From Candidatus Atribacteria bacterium ADurb.Bin276 (lineage in GTDB: Bacteria; Atribacterota; Atribacteria; Atribacterales; Atribacteraceae): 37,911 nt of DNA. Positions 15,068 through 23,785 of this stretch are shown here, piece by piece. The stretch is from contig MWBQ01000028.1 in the NCBI GenBank assembly GCA_002069605.1, positions 1 to 37,911 on the forward strand, written 5' to 3'. The notes beneath the pieces were generated by a model. That model ran no database searches. It was not told the origin of the DNA and worked only from the letters and a program-made list of their open reading frames with translations. Each line of letters starts with the position of its first letter. Position 1 is the first letter of the stretch. The position numbers were made by a program, and so were the translations under genes.

Positions 15068-16952
15068 AGAAGAACTGGAAAGATACATTCAAGAGTTAAA
15101 AAATAAACCAGTTACCGCACAGGTTTTAGTCTGTGGTGGATTAGGGTGTTTAGCGAAAGGAGCAGAAGCGGTTTATAAAAGGTTTCAAGAATTAATTGAA
15201 AAAAACCAGCTCTCAGCTACTGTGGAAAAAACCACTGATGATCATCAGCCATCACTCAAAGAAACCGGATGCATGGGATTGTGTGAAGCCGGTCCCTTGG
15301 TAAGGATTGAACCGAAGGGAATACTTTATCTGAGAGTGAAACCGGAAGATGTTGATCGAATAGTTGAAGAAACCTTGATAAACAACCGGGTAGTTGATGA
15401 CCTGGTATATCAGGAAGAAACCAACCAGGAAATCCGGAAATGGCCATTGATGAAAGACGTTCCCTTTTACCGGAAGCAGAAGAAAATTGTTCTCCGTAAT
15501 TGTGGTTCCATCGACCCTGAAGAGCTTGACGATTATCTGTTTCACGACGGTTACTTGGCTTTAGCAAAAGTCGTTACGACTATGAGCCCCGACGATGTCA
15601 TTGGAGAGATTTTAAAATCCGGTCTGCGTGGCCGGGGAGGCGGGGGGTTCCCGACCGGTCGAAAATGGCAATTTGCTCGTTTATCCAAATCCGAACGGAA
15701 ATTTATCGTATGTAATGGTGACGAAGGAGATCCCGGTGCTTTTATGGACCGCAGTGTTATGGAAGGTGATCCTCATACGGTTATTGAAGGAATGGCAATT
15801 GCCGGTTACGCTTTTGGAGCTCAAGAAGGATATATTTATGTTCGAGCCGAGTATCCCTTAGCAGTTAAAAGATTGAAAAAAGCTATAGCTGATGCCCGAG
15901 AAGCTGGATTAATAGGAAAAAATCTTTTTGGTACTTCCTTTTCCTTTGATCTTACTATAAAAGAAGGTGCCGGAGCTTTTGTCTGTGGTGAAGAAACCGC
16001 TTTGTTGGCTTCTATCGAAGGAAAACGGGGTATGCCAAATCCTAGGCCCCCCTTTCCCGCCAACAAAGGTCTTTGGGGATATCCAACCGTTATTAATAAT
16101 GTTGAAACCTTAGCCAATGTTCCCATCATTATTTTAAAAGGAGCCGATTGGTTCCGTTCCTTTGGAACAGTTAACAGTCCTGGAACGAAAACCTTTGCTC
16201 TTTCTGGAAAAATACGAAACACCGGATTGGCGGAGGTACCAATGGGTATCAGCCTTCGCGAGCTCATTTTTGATGTTGGGGGAGGTGTACAAAATAATCG
16301 AAAATTCAAAGCGGTTCAAATTGGAGGACCCTCCGGTGGGTGCTTGACTGAACAGCATTTGGACCTCGCTGTAGATTATGATTCGCTCTGTGCTGCCGGT
16401 GCCATTATGGGTTCTGGTGGATTGGTCACCATGGATGAAGATACCTGTATTGTTGAATTAGCGCGCTATTTCCTTCATTTTACTCAAAATGAATCCTGTG
16501 GAAAGTGTGTTCCCTGTCGAGAAGGGACCAAGCATATGTTAAATGTACTCCAGAAAATTGTTGAAGCTCGTGCGAAAGTTGAAGATCTGGACTTATTGAT
16601 TGAAACCGCTGAGGTCGTGCGCGATGCATCACTTTGTGGCTTGGGAAAGACCGCACCTAATCCGGTTTTGACCACTCTCCGCTACTTTAAAGATGAATAT
16701 CTGGATCACGTAAATAATCACGTCTGTGTTGCTCACGTTTGTAATGCCATGAAAGAATACCGAATTGATCCGGAAAAATGCCGGGCTTGTGGAAAATGTG
16801 CCCGAGTATGTCCGGTCAAATGTATTTCCGGACGACCGAAAGTCCCATATGTAATTGATCAGGAAGCTTGCATTAAGTGCGGTTCATGCTTCGAAGCTTG
16901 TCCCTTTGATGCGGTATTGGTTGAATGGAGGTCGAAGAACCATGAGTCATGA
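15051..16952 (+). CDS. hydB: Electron-bifurcating hydrogenase subunit HydB (NuoF-like)
   Basis: A 633-residue flavoprotein that carries the FMN/NADH site of the bifurcating complex. Domains run in this order: an N-terminal thioredoxin-like [2Fe-2S] domain (CGGLGCLAKG, CMGLCEAGP); the NuoF core with the FMN/NAD loops GRGGGGFPTGRKW and NGDEGDPGAFMDRS and an SLBB region; the [4Fe-4S] motif CGKCVPCREGT with its distant cysteine in SLCGLG; and a C-terminal 2x[4Fe-4S] ferredoxin (CRACGKCARVCP, CIKCGSCFEACP). I choose ATG 15051, behind GGGAGG at eight bases, over an upstream in-frame TTG at 15024. It overlaps hydC by 17 bases and hydA by 11, so expression is coupled and stoichiometric. Confidence 0.96.
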   Translation: MPFKTKEELERYIQELKNKPVTAQVLVCGGLGCLAKGAEAVYKRFQELIEKNQLSATVEKTTDDHQPSLKETGCMGLCEAGPLVRIEPKGILYLRVKPEDVDRIVEETLINNRVVDDLVYQEETNQEIRKWPLMKDVPFYRKQKKIVLRNCGSIDPEELDDYLFHDGYLALAKVVTTMSPDDVIGEILKSGLRGRGGGGFPTGRKWQFARLSKSERKFIVCNGDEGDPGAFMDRSVMEGDPHTVIEGMAIAGYAFGAQEGYIYVRAEYPLAVKRLKKAIADAREAGLIGKNLFGTSFSFDLTIKEGAGAFVCGEETALLASIEGKRGMPNPRPPFPANKGLWGYPTVINNVETLANVPIIILKGADWFRSFGTVNSPGTKTFALSGKIRNTGLAEVPMGISLRELIFDVGGGVQNNRKFKAVQIGGPSGGCLTEQHLDLAVDYDSLCAAGAIMGSGGLVTMDEDTCIVELARYFLHFTQNESCGKCVPCREGTKHMLNVLQKIVEARAKVEDLDLLIETAEVVRDASLCGLGKTAPNPVLTTLRYFKDEYLDHVNNHVCVAHVCNAMKEYRIDPEKCRACGKCARVCPVKCISGRPKVPYVIDQEACIKCGSCFEACPFDAVLVEWRSKNHES

Positions 16953-18966
16953 AAATCTCAAAAAATCAGTAATAATTGATGGTCAAGAAATTGAATTAAG
17001 TGGCGAGAAGAACATCCTTGAAGTAGCTCGCAAAGCAGATATCGATATTCCAACCTTTTGCTATCTTTCTGATTTAAGTGTTTATGGTGCTTGCCGAATG
17101 TGCCTGGTTGAAGTTGAAGGACGAGGCATTATGCCATCTTGTTCGACTCTGCCTGAACCAGGAATGGTGATTAAAACCAATACACAAAGAATTCTCAAGG
17201 CTCGTAAAATGGTTTTAGAGCTCCTCTTAGCCAACCATAAACGTGATTGTACCACCTGCGAACGAAATCTAAACTGCCGTCTACAGGAACTCTCCGCTCG
17301 TTTAGATATAACTGAAGTTCCCTTTGGTGAAAGGACGGACGACCTTCCGTTAGATACTTCTTCCTTCTCTTTGGTTCGCGATCCGAATAAATGCATTCTT
17401 TGTGGTGATTGCGTTCGAACCTGTAAAGAAATTGAAGGTATTGGAATCTACGATTTTACCCAGCGAGGCTCAAAGTCGCTGGTGGAACCAGCTTTTGGGA
17501 AAAAACTCAGCGAAGTGGAATGTGTTTATTGTGGACAGTGCTCAGTTCGTTGTCCAACGGCTGCTTTGATTGTAAAATCTGAAGTAGATAAAGCCTGGGA
17601 AGCAGTTTTAGATCCAGAGAAATTTGTCGTGGCACAGATTGCTCCGGCAGTTCGAGTGGCAGTTGGAGAAGCTTTTGGATTAGAACCGGGAGAGATCAGT
17701 ACTGGAAAAATTGCTGCTGCCTTGAAAAAAATTGGATTTGACCGAGTATTCGATACAGCCTTCAGTGCTGATTTGACCACTGTTGAAGAGGCCGAGGAAT
17801 TCTTTAAACGTTTGACCAAGGGTGGTCCATTCCCCCATTTTACCTCTTGCTGCCCCTCCTGGGTGATTTATGCTGAAAGGAATTATCCTTTCTATTTAAA
17901 TAACTTATCCAGCGCCAAATCTCCACAACAGATGTTTGGAGCAGTGATTAAGAATTTTGTGACCAAAGCTGAAAATAAAACCTTAGATGAAATCGTATCG
18001 GTTTCAATCATGCCGTGTACAGCTAAGAAATTTGAAGCCCGTCGTCCGGAGTTTCAAACCGAAGGAAAACCGGACGTGGATATTGTCATGACTGCTCAGG
18101 AAATCATCAAAATGATTAAATCGGCCAATATTGATTTTAAAGAGTTAGAGCCGGTTCCATTTGATGTACCATTAGGCTTAGGGACGGGAGCTGGGGTCAT
18201 CTTTGGAGTAACCGGAGGAGTAACCGAAGCGGTTCTCCGCTATGCATACGAAAGACTGACTGGAAAAGAACTCAAAAATGTTGAATTTAGCGGAGTTCGA
18301 GGTTTTGAAAGTTTGCGAGAAGCCGAGGTCGACTTTGACGGTCGAACGGTAAAGGTAGCCGTGGTTCACGGTTTAGCGAATTTGCAACGTTTAGTGAAAG
18401 ACATTCGAGAAGGAAAGCGTTATTATGATCTAGTCGAAGTCATGAATTGTCCAGGAGGATGTATCGGTGGTGGCGGTATGCCTTTAGCCCATCCCGACCG
18501 AGAAATGACACTCCGCAAAAGAGCTCAGGGTCTCTATAATGCCGACCGGATGAGCACGATTCGAAAAGCCCAGGATAATCCATCATTAAAATACCTCTAT
18601 GAGAAATGGTTAGAAAAACCCAATAGCGAAGAAGCCGAAAAATTCCTTCATACCAGTTATCGGTCTCGCCGGAGAATCAGCAAAGAATATATTCGAATAC
18701 AAGAAGCTAAAGAATCTCAGAAGATTGACATTGCTGTGTGTGTTGGAACCAGCTGCTACCTGAAGGGTTCCTATAACCTTCTCCAGCGTTTGCTTGAATT
18801 AGCCAAAGAGCACGACCTGCAAGACCGAGTGAGTATTGGTGCCACCTTCTGTTTAGAAAAGTGCTCTCTCGGGCCTAATATTCGGATTAACGATGAAGTT
18901 ATCTCTGGGGTAACTGAACAAAACGTAAAAGAAATATTTGAAAACCATGTCTTAGCTAAACTTTAA
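16942..18966 (+). CDS. hydA: Electron-bifurcating [FeFe]-hydrogenase catalytic subunit HydA
   Basis: A 674-residue catalytic subunit. An N-terminal [2Fe-2S] plant-type ferredoxin domain (CRMC) is followed by a His/Cys-ligated [4Fe-4S] motif (HKRDCTTC) and two more [4Fe-4S] sites (CILCGDCVRTC, CVYCGQCSVRC). The H-cluster loops are TSCCPSW (Cys303 relay, Cys304 ligand), MPCTAKK (Cys359) and NCPGGCIGGGG (Cys503, Cys507). The small-subunit-like helix region follows (YRSRRRISKEYIR), then a C-terminal thioredoxin-like [2Fe-2S] domain (CVGTSCYLKG, CLEKC). All catalytic residues are present, unlike the sensory homologue upstream. The start is ATG 16942 with GGAGG upstream, overlapping hydB. Maturases HydE/F/G are not in the window. 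Confidence 0.97.
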   Translation: MSHENLKKSVIIDGQEIELSGEKNILEVARKADIDIPTFCYLSDLSVYGACRMCLVEVEGRGIMPSCSTLPEPGMVIKTNTQRILKARKMVLELLLANHKRDCTTCERNLNCRLQELSARLDITEVPFGERTDDLPLDTSSFSLVRDPNKCILCGDCVRTCKEIEGIGIYDFTQRGSKSLVEPAFGKKLSEVECVYCGQCSVRCPTAALIVKSEVDKAWEAVLDPEKFVVAQIAPAVRVAVGEAFGLEPGEISTGKIAAALKKIGFDRVFDTAFSADLTTVEEAEEFFKRLTKGGPFPHFTSCCPSWVIYAERNYPFYLNNLSSAKSPQQMFGAVIKNFVTKAENKTLDEIVSVSIMPCTAKKFEARRPEFQTEGKPDVDIVMTAQEIIKMIKSANIDFKELEPVPFDVPLGLGTGAGVIFGVTGGVTEAVLRYAYERLTGKELKNVEFSGVRGFESLREAEVDFDGRTVKVAVVHGLANLQRLVKDIREGKRYYDLVEVMNCPGGCIGGGGMPLAHPDREMTLRKRAQGLYNADRMSTIRKAQDNPSLKYLYEKWLEKPNSEEAEKFLHTSYRSRRRISKEYIRIQEAKESQKIDIAVCVGTSCYLKGSYNLLQRLLELAKEHDLQDRVSIGATFCLEKCSLGPNIRINDEVISGVTEQNVKEIFENHVLAKL

Positions 18967-18985
18967 GCTTTTTTTGATGAATCCG

Positions 18986-19014
18986 TTGACTGATGAACGT
19001 GATTCTCCTATAAT
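18986..19014 (+). promoter_or_regulatory. Promoter of tRNA-Ala
   Basis: TTGACT at 18986-18991, a 17-bp spacer and a perfect TATAAT at 19009-19014. The expected transcript start is about 18 bases before the mature tRNA. Confidence 0.88.
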
Positions 19015-19038
19015 ATAGGTCGTCTGCTAAGTAATTTT

Positions 19039-19114
19039 GGGGCTGTAGCTCAGTTGGGAGAGCGCCTCCTTGGCGTGGAGGAGGCCAGGGGTTCAACTCC
19101 CCTCAGCTCCACCA
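19039..19114 (+). tRNA. tRNA-Ala (anticodon GGC)
   Basis: A 76-base gene with encoded CCA. The acceptor arm GGGGCTG/CAGCTCC contains the G3-U70 wobble pair that identifies alanine tRNAs. The anticodon stem CCTCC/GGAGG encloses TTGGCGT, giving anticodon GGC at 19072-19074, which reads GCC and GCU codons. The T arm AGGGG-TTCAACT-CCCCT is intact. The gene has its own promoter and terminator. Confidence 0.98.
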
Positions 19115-19121
19115 GTATAAT

Positions 19122-19150
19122 AAAGCTCGTCCCTACGGGACGGGCTTTTT
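19122..19150 (+). terminator. Intrinsic terminator after tRNA-Ala
   Basis: A twelve-bp stem with one T-G pair (19122-19133 with 19137-19148), a tight TAC loop and a T5 run. leuS starts only about 20 bp after it. Confidence 0.92.
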
Positions 19151-19170
19151 CCATATAGGGGGTAAGCAGT

Positions 19171-21642
19171 TTGCGAGAGAATTATGATTTTGATGCAATT
19201 GAGTTGGAATGGCAAAAAAAGTGGTCTGACCATCGCCTCTTTCAGGTAGAAACCAACCCCGAACGAAGAAAATACTATGTTTTAGAAATGTTTCCTTATC
19301 CTTCTGGCGATCCTCATATGGGTCACGTTAAGAATTATGTGATTGGAGATGTCGTAGCCCGGTATTTTACCCGCAAAGGCTTTAATGTTCTCCATCCCAT
19401 GGGCTATGACTCTTTTGGTTTGCCTGCGGAAAATGCTGCAATTAAAAACAACATTCATCCATCGGTTTGGACTCATGATAAAATAGATAAAATGCGTGAA
19501 GTTTTAAAACGAATTGGTATCAGTTATGATTGGCGGAGAGAAGTCATAACCTGTGAACCAGAATACTATAAATTTACTCAGTGGTTTTTCCTGCAATTTT
19601 ATAAAAACAACTTAGCCTATAAAAAAGCCGGTCAAGTAAATTGGTGTCCTTCTTGCGCCACAGTTCTCGCCAACGAACAGGTTGTGGAAGGGAACTGTGA
19701 ACGATGTGGAACACCGGTTATTCGAAAAATGCTTAGCCAATGGTATTTAAAAATCACCCAATATGCTGAGGCTTTGTTGAATGATATCGACACTCTTGGA
19801 GAATGGCCGGAACGAGTTCTCGCTATGCAGAGGAATTGGATTGGTCGGAGCGAAGGTGCTTACATAGATTTTTCTCTTCCGGATTTAAACCAGTCAATCA
19901 GAGTATTTACCACCCGGCCTGATACCGTCTTTGGTGTGACTTTTTTTGTCTTAGCTCCCGAACATCCTTTGGTTGACGAGCTGGTTGCAGGAACACCCTA
20001 CCAAGATAAAGTTATTAAATTTCGAGAAAAAATTTCTCGAAAAAGCGATATCGATCGGATGTCGGAAACCTTAGACAAGGACGGAATGTATATCGGAAAG
20101 GAAATCGTGAATCCCATTAACGGGGAGAAGATTCCGATCTGGATAGCTGACTACGTGCTCCTTGAATATGGAACTGGTGCAGTTATGGCGGTTCCTGCTC
20201 ATGATGAACGTGATTACCAGTTTGCTGTTAAATATAATTTGCCGATTCGCCAAGTTATCCAACCTCTTCAGTTGGATAACAAAGAGAAATGTTATGCTGG
20301 TTCAGGATTAATGGTTAATTCAGGAGATTTTAGTGGTTTGCCTTCGGAAGAAGGAAAAAGAAAAATAATTTCCTATATAGAAGAGAAAGAAATTGGCAAG
20401 GGAGCGGTTACTTATCGTTTAAGAGACTGGTTAATTTCTCGGCAAAGATATTGGGGAGCTCCTATTCCCATTTTATACTGTAATCGTTGTGGTGAAGTAC
20501 CGGTTTCAGAAAAAGACCTTCCCGTGCTTCTTCCTAAAAATGTTGACTTCCAACCGGGTGGACCTTCACCATTAGCTCGGAGTGATGAGTTTGTCAATAC
20601 CGTTTGCCCGATTTGTGGTGGTCCGGCAAAAAGAGAAACCGATACCATGGATACCTTCATGTGTTCTTCCTGGTATTTTCTCCGCTATTGTTCACCTTGG
20701 ACCGACCAAGAACCTTTTGAAAGAAAAGATGTTGATTATTGGATGCCAGTCAATCAGTATATTGGTGGGGTAGAACATGCCATTCTACACCTTCTTTATT
20801 CACGCTTTTTTATAAAAGTATTGAGAGATCTGGGGATGATCAATTTTCCCGAACCTTTTATTAATTTGTTTGCCCAGGGAATGGTTACCAAGGGCGGAGT
20901 TAAAATGTCAAAATCAAAGGGAAATGTGGTAAGTCCTCGAGACATAATTCTGAGATATGGGGCAGATACCGTTCGGGTCTTTATTCTTTTTGCTGGGCCC
21001 CCAGAACTGGATATGGAATGGTCAGATCGAGGCGTTGAAGGAGCACATCGATTTCTCAACCGGGTATGGAGAACAGTAACTGAAGTTATTCGATGTGAGG
21101 AAGACCAACGAGTAGAACCTGATCAAGAGAAAATTAAAGCCTTGGAACGAATGATCCACCGGACGATTTTAAAAGTGGACACCGATATTCGTGAGCGTTT
21201 CCATTTCAATACTGCTATCAGTTCATTGATGGAATTGCTAAATGAGATTATCGATTCTCACCGGGCTTTTTCCGGAAAAGGGATTCATCCTCAAGAAAAG
21301 AAAATTTTAATTACAGCCGCTAAAACCCTGATATCGCTGCTTAATCCTTTTGTTCCTCACCTGACCGAAGAACTCTGGAGAGCCTTAGGAGAAACGTCCT
21401 TTTTGTCAGCCTCTGATTGGTTAACTCACGATGAAGAGAAACTGGTCGAAAATCAAGTTGAAATTGTTATTCAGATCAATAGTAAAGTAAGAAGTAAGGT
21501 TACTGTGTCTGCTGGTACCGATGAAAAAGGAGTTTTGCAAATCGCCCTGAAGGATGAAAAAGTTCAAACTTGGATAGATCAAAAAACACTGGTTAAACAT
21601 ATCTTTGTTCCAGATAAGCTTTTGAATCTAGTGGTTCGATAA
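19171..21642 (+). CDS. leuS: Leucyl-tRNA synthetase
   Basis: An 823-residue class I synthetase that charges tRNA-Leu. It shows the HIGH-type motif PSGDPHMGHVKNY near residue 48, the zinc-like CPSC/CERC pair, the CP1 editing domain (TTRPDTVFGVTFFVLAPEHPL), the KMSKS motif (KMSKSKGNVVSPRD) and the C-terminal anticodon-binding domain. Length is normal for bacteria. The start is TTG 19171 behind GGGGGT. No promoter or leucine T-box stands between the tRNA-Ala terminator and the gene, so read-through from the tRNA promoter may supply expression. Confidence 0.97.
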   Translation: MRENYDFDAIELEWQKKWSDHRLFQVETNPERRKYYVLEMFPYPSGDPHMGHVKNYVIGDVVARYFTRKGFNVLHPMGYDSFGLPAENAAIKNNIHPSVWTHDKIDKMREVLKRIGISYDWRREVITCEPEYYKFTQWFFLQFYKNNLAYKKAGQVNWCPSCATVLANEQVVEGNCERCGTPVIRKMLSQWYLKITQYAEALLNDIDTLGEWPERVLAMQRNWIGRSEGAYIDFSLPDLNQSIRVFTTRPDTVFGVTFFVLAPEHPLVDELVAGTPYQDKVIKFREKISRKSDIDRMSETLDKDGMYIGKEIVNPINGEKIPIWIADYVLLEYGTGAVMAVPAHDERDYQFAVKYNLPIRQVIQPLQLDNKEKCYAGSGLMVNSGDFSGLPSEEGKRKIISYIEEKEIGKGAVTYRLRDWLISRQRYWGAPIPILYCNRCGEVPVSEKDLPVLLPKNVDFQPGGPSPLARSDEFVNTVCPICGGPAKRETDTMDTFMCSSWYFLRYCSPWTDQEPFERKDVDYWMPVNQYIGGVEHAILHLLYSRFFIKVLRDLGMINFPEPFINLFAQGMVTKGGVKMSKSKGNVVSPRDIILRYGADTVRVFILFAGPPELDMEWSDRGVEGAHRFLNRVWRTVTEVIRCEEDQRVEPDQEKIKALERMIHRTILKVDTDIRERFHFNTAISSLMELLNEIIDSHRAFSGKGIHPQEKKILITAAKTLISLLNPFVPHLTEELWRALGETSFLSASDWLTHDEEKLVENQVEIVIQINSKVRSKVTVSAGTDEKGVLQIALKDEKVQTWIDQKTLVKHIFVPDKLLNLVVR

Positions 21643-21667
21643 AACGCCTTTCTTCAAGAGAATCCTA

Positions 21668-21696
21668 TTTCCATTTTATTTATTTTATATTATAAT
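21668..21696 (+). promoter_or_regulatory. Candidate promoter of comEA
   Basis: TTTCCA at 21668-21673, a 17-bp spacer and a perfect TATAAT at 21691-21696, in a very AT-rich gap after leuS. The -35 matches the consensus at only four positions. Confidence 0.5.
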
Positions 21697-21812
21697 AGAA
21701 ATTATCATATTATGAATATAAATAAATTGCTTATTGTATGAGATTTCTAACGTATTAAATCAAAAGATTAAAATTTATTAGCGGGGATTTTATTAGGTTT
21801 AAAGCAAGAACG

Positions 21813-22400
21813 ATGGCATTCTCTCGTCAAGAAAGAATCGTTTTTATTATTCTATCGTCAATATTAGTGTTTAGTACCGGTTTTTTATTTTATAAAACCT
21901 GGACTGTTTCGTTACCGAATAAGGTTTCGAACGAGAATAGACCAGAAAACTATATTATTCAAATCGCCGGTGAAGTGCTCAAGCCAGGAGTATACCAAGT
22001 AGAAGAGGGTACCCGGCTATACCAGCTTATTGAGCTTGCTGGCGGAGTCTCCCCTCAAGCTGATATTTCAAGTTTAAATTTGGCAGCACCAGTACATGAT
22101 GGACTCCGTATCAACATTCCAGCTCAGAATTCTAATCAAGGCCAGCTTGAAAATTCTCAATTATCTTTTATTGGGCAACGCCCCTTATCTGAAGAAACTG
22201 ATAGTAATCTGGTTGTTCAAATCAACACTGCTTCCCTTGAGGAGCTCAAAAGACTCCCCGGAATCGGTGATGTCATCGCTCAAAGAATAATTGAATATCG
22301 AAAAACCTATGGCCCCTTTCAATCGGTTGAAGATCTTATAAATGTGAAAGGAATTGGCACCAAAAAACTACAAGATATTAAAGAATCGATTAGCTTTTAA
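21813..22400 (+). CDS. comEA: ComEA-type helix-hairpin-helix DNA-binding protein
   Basis: A 195-residue membrane-anchored protein. A transmembrane segment at about residues 10-28 is followed by an SLBB domain (about 47-105, QIAGEVLKPGVYQVEEGTRL) and a C-terminal helix-hairpin-helix pair (about 135-195, INTASLEELKRLPGIGDVIA and VKGIGTKKLQDIK). This is the layout of the DNA-uptake receptor ComEA, which binds double-stranded DNA outside the membrane. No comEC or comEB gene follows, so natural competence is not shown. The ribosome binding site before ATG 21813 is weak. Confidence 0.9.
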   Translation: MAFSRQERIVFIILSSILVFSTGFLFYKTWTVSLPNKVSNENRPENYIIQIAGEVLKPGVYQVEEGTRLYQLIELAGGVSPQADISSLNLAAPVHDGLRINIPAQNSNQGQLENSQLSFIGQRPLSEETDSNLVVQINTASLEELKRLPGIGDVIAQRIIEYRKTYGPFQSVEDLINVKGIGTKKLQDIKESISF

Positions 22401-22448
22401 TTATTTCCAGCCAAGGATTGTGATGCTAACCTATAAATAGAAACTTTT

Positions 22449-22865
22449 TTAAGCCGGAGCTTCGTCCTTTTCTTTGTAAGATACCTCTCGGATATTGACA
22501 TCAACTTTATTAACGATCATTCCGGTTTTGTTTTCTATGACTTTTTTCACTTCACGCTGTACATTTTTGGCCACATCGATGAGGACGGTGTCAATATCGA
22601 TAACCACGGAAATTTCTAAGCCAACGGTTTTGTCTTTAATGTCTACCTTAACCCCTTTGTTAATTTCACGTTTTCCCATTATGGTGCTCAAAGAAGCTGA
22701 TGGAATACCCGCCATGCCGGTTATACCGGCAATTTTCATGGTGGTAATGCCAGCAAGAGTAGCAATAATATCCGGTGCAATATTGATTTCACCAATAGCT
22801 TCCGTTACGGTAGGAGTCGGTTGTTGTGGAGAATTATCCATGAGTGGATTTTGTTCTTCGTTCAT
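22449..22865 (-). CDS. Asp23/Gls24 family envelope stress protein
   Basis: A 138-residue protein of the Asp23/DUF322 family. A short polar N-terminus is followed by the conserved block INIAPDIIATLAGITTMKIAGITGMAG and a C-terminal part ending VNKVDVNIREVSY. Members associate with the cell envelope and are linked to stress or cell-wall homeostasis. The start is ATG 22865 with GGGGG about six bases upstream. A TTG at 22880 lies in that ribosome binding site region and is rejected. The gene is convergent with comEA and divergent from rpsU. Its upstream region has a TATAAT-like element but no clear -35. Confidence 0.9.
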   Translation of the reverse strand: MNEEQNPLMDNSPQQPTPTVTEAIGEINIAPDIIATLAGITTMKIAGITGMAGIPSASLSTIMGKREINKGVKVDIKDKTVGLEISVVIDIDTVLIDVAKNVQREVKKVIENKTGMIVNKVDVNIREVSYKEKDEAPA

Positions 22866-23097
22866 GGTTGAAACCCCCAATCTGATATAATATCTTTATT
22901 ATAATATCATTATCTTTCTATTTTTAGAAAGCAAAAAAGTTCATAATAATTGTAAGGCCATATTAAACCAAAGGTATTTTTTTACGCTTTGTACGAGAAT
23001 AATTTGTGATTTTTTTAAACTTGGATTTGTTAATTCCCGGTTTTAAATGATCATTTAAACTTAAAAGTGGGTGGAAGCCTTCTTTTCTGGGGTTTCA

Positions 23098-23126
23098 TTG
23101 ACACCCTATAGTGAATATCCTATAAT
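23098..23126 (+). promoter_or_regulatory. Promoter of the rpsU operon
   Basis: Perfect TTGACA at 23098-23103, a 17-bp spacer and perfect TATAAT at 23121-23126. The transcript start would be near 23133, giving a leader of under 30 bases and excluding the TTG at 23136 as the rpsU start. The rest of the 22866-23097 gap is AT-rich. It holds a 7-bp hairpin near 22917-22934 and nothing else I can name. Confidence 0.93.
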
Positions 23127-23159
23127 TTTTCTACTTTGGATTTTAAGGGAGGAATTTTG

Positions 23160-23339
23160 GTGACAGAAATAAAAGTAAGCCAGAACGAAAGCATTGATGA
23201 AGCATTAAGACGTTTTAAAAGAAAATGTCAAAGAAATGGGATAATTTCTGAGATAAAAAAACGAGAGCATTATGAGAAGCCCAGTGAAAAGAAAAGAAAA
23301 AAGGCTCAAGCTGCAGCTCGGAGGAAAAAAAGAAGATGA
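23160..23339 (+). CDS. rpsU: 30S ribosomal protein S21
   Basis: A 59-residue S21 with the usual [20 protein letters not shown] start and a lysine/arginine-rich C-terminus that contacts 16S rRNA near the platform. The start is GTG 23160 behind GGGAGG. The stop overlaps the yqeY start by four bases. It is the first gene of the long housekeeping cluster. Confidence 0.96.
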   Translation: MTEIKVSQNESIDEALRRFKRKCQRNGIISEIKKREHYEKPSEKKRKKAQAAARRKKRR

Positions 23340-23776
23340 TCAAAGAACGGCTGGTTGAAGAAATGAAAAAAGCAATGAAAGAAAAAGACTTCACCCGGCT
23401 TGATACGATTCGTCTGGTTTTAGCCGAAATAAAAAATGAAGAAATCGAAAAACGTGAGCCTTTAAATGAGGATGAGTTGGCTCGGGTGCTTAAAAGAGGT
23501 GTAAAAAAGTTGGAGGATTCTATTGGGTATTTTGAAAAAGGGAACCGCCCGGAACTCATTCAAAAAGCCAAGTTGGAAATGTCTATCCTCCAAGAATTTA
23601 TGCCATCTCAACTGACCATTGAGGAGATTGAAGCTTTGGTTGATGAAGTATTAACGAATTGGTCGGAAAAGAAATCCTTTGGCTTAATTATGAAAGAGGT
23701 TATGACTAGGGTAGCCAATCGAGCAGATGGTTCTCAGATATCGGCTATAGTTAAACAAAAGTTGAATGAGGGATGA
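23336..23776 (+). CDS. yqeY: GatB/YqeY domain protein
   Basis: A 146-residue YqeY protein, which resembles the C-terminal tail domain of GatB, the subunit of the tRNA-dependent amidotransferase. The family is recognised by the all-helical pattern and the [22 protein letters not shown] and [15 protein letters not shown] blocks. It likely binds tRNA, but its role is not established. The start overlaps rpsU (ATGA), and rpsU-yqeY adjacency is a common arrangement. Confidence 0.94.
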   Translation: MIKERLVEEMKKAMKEKDFTRLDTIRLVLAEIKNEEIEKREPLNEDELARVLKRGVKKLEDSIGYFEKGNRPELIQKAKLEMSILQEFMPSQLTIEEIEALVDEVLTNWSEKKSFGLIMKEVMTRVANRADGSQISAIVKQKLNEG

Positions 23777-23785
23777 TAAGCTCAT

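Noticed and set aside
18967-18978. T run after hydA as an intrinsic terminator
   Set aside because: Only a very weak AGCT stem precedes it, so I could not support a terminator.
19092-19121. Possible promoter inside the tRNA-Ala T arm (TTCAAC, 18 bp, TATAAT)
   Set aside because: The -35 is poor, and transcription would run straight into the terminator at 19122-19150.
22495-22890. 131-residue open frame on the + strand
   Set aside because: It is the antisense shadow of the Asp23-family gene, which has a clear family match and ribosome binding site.
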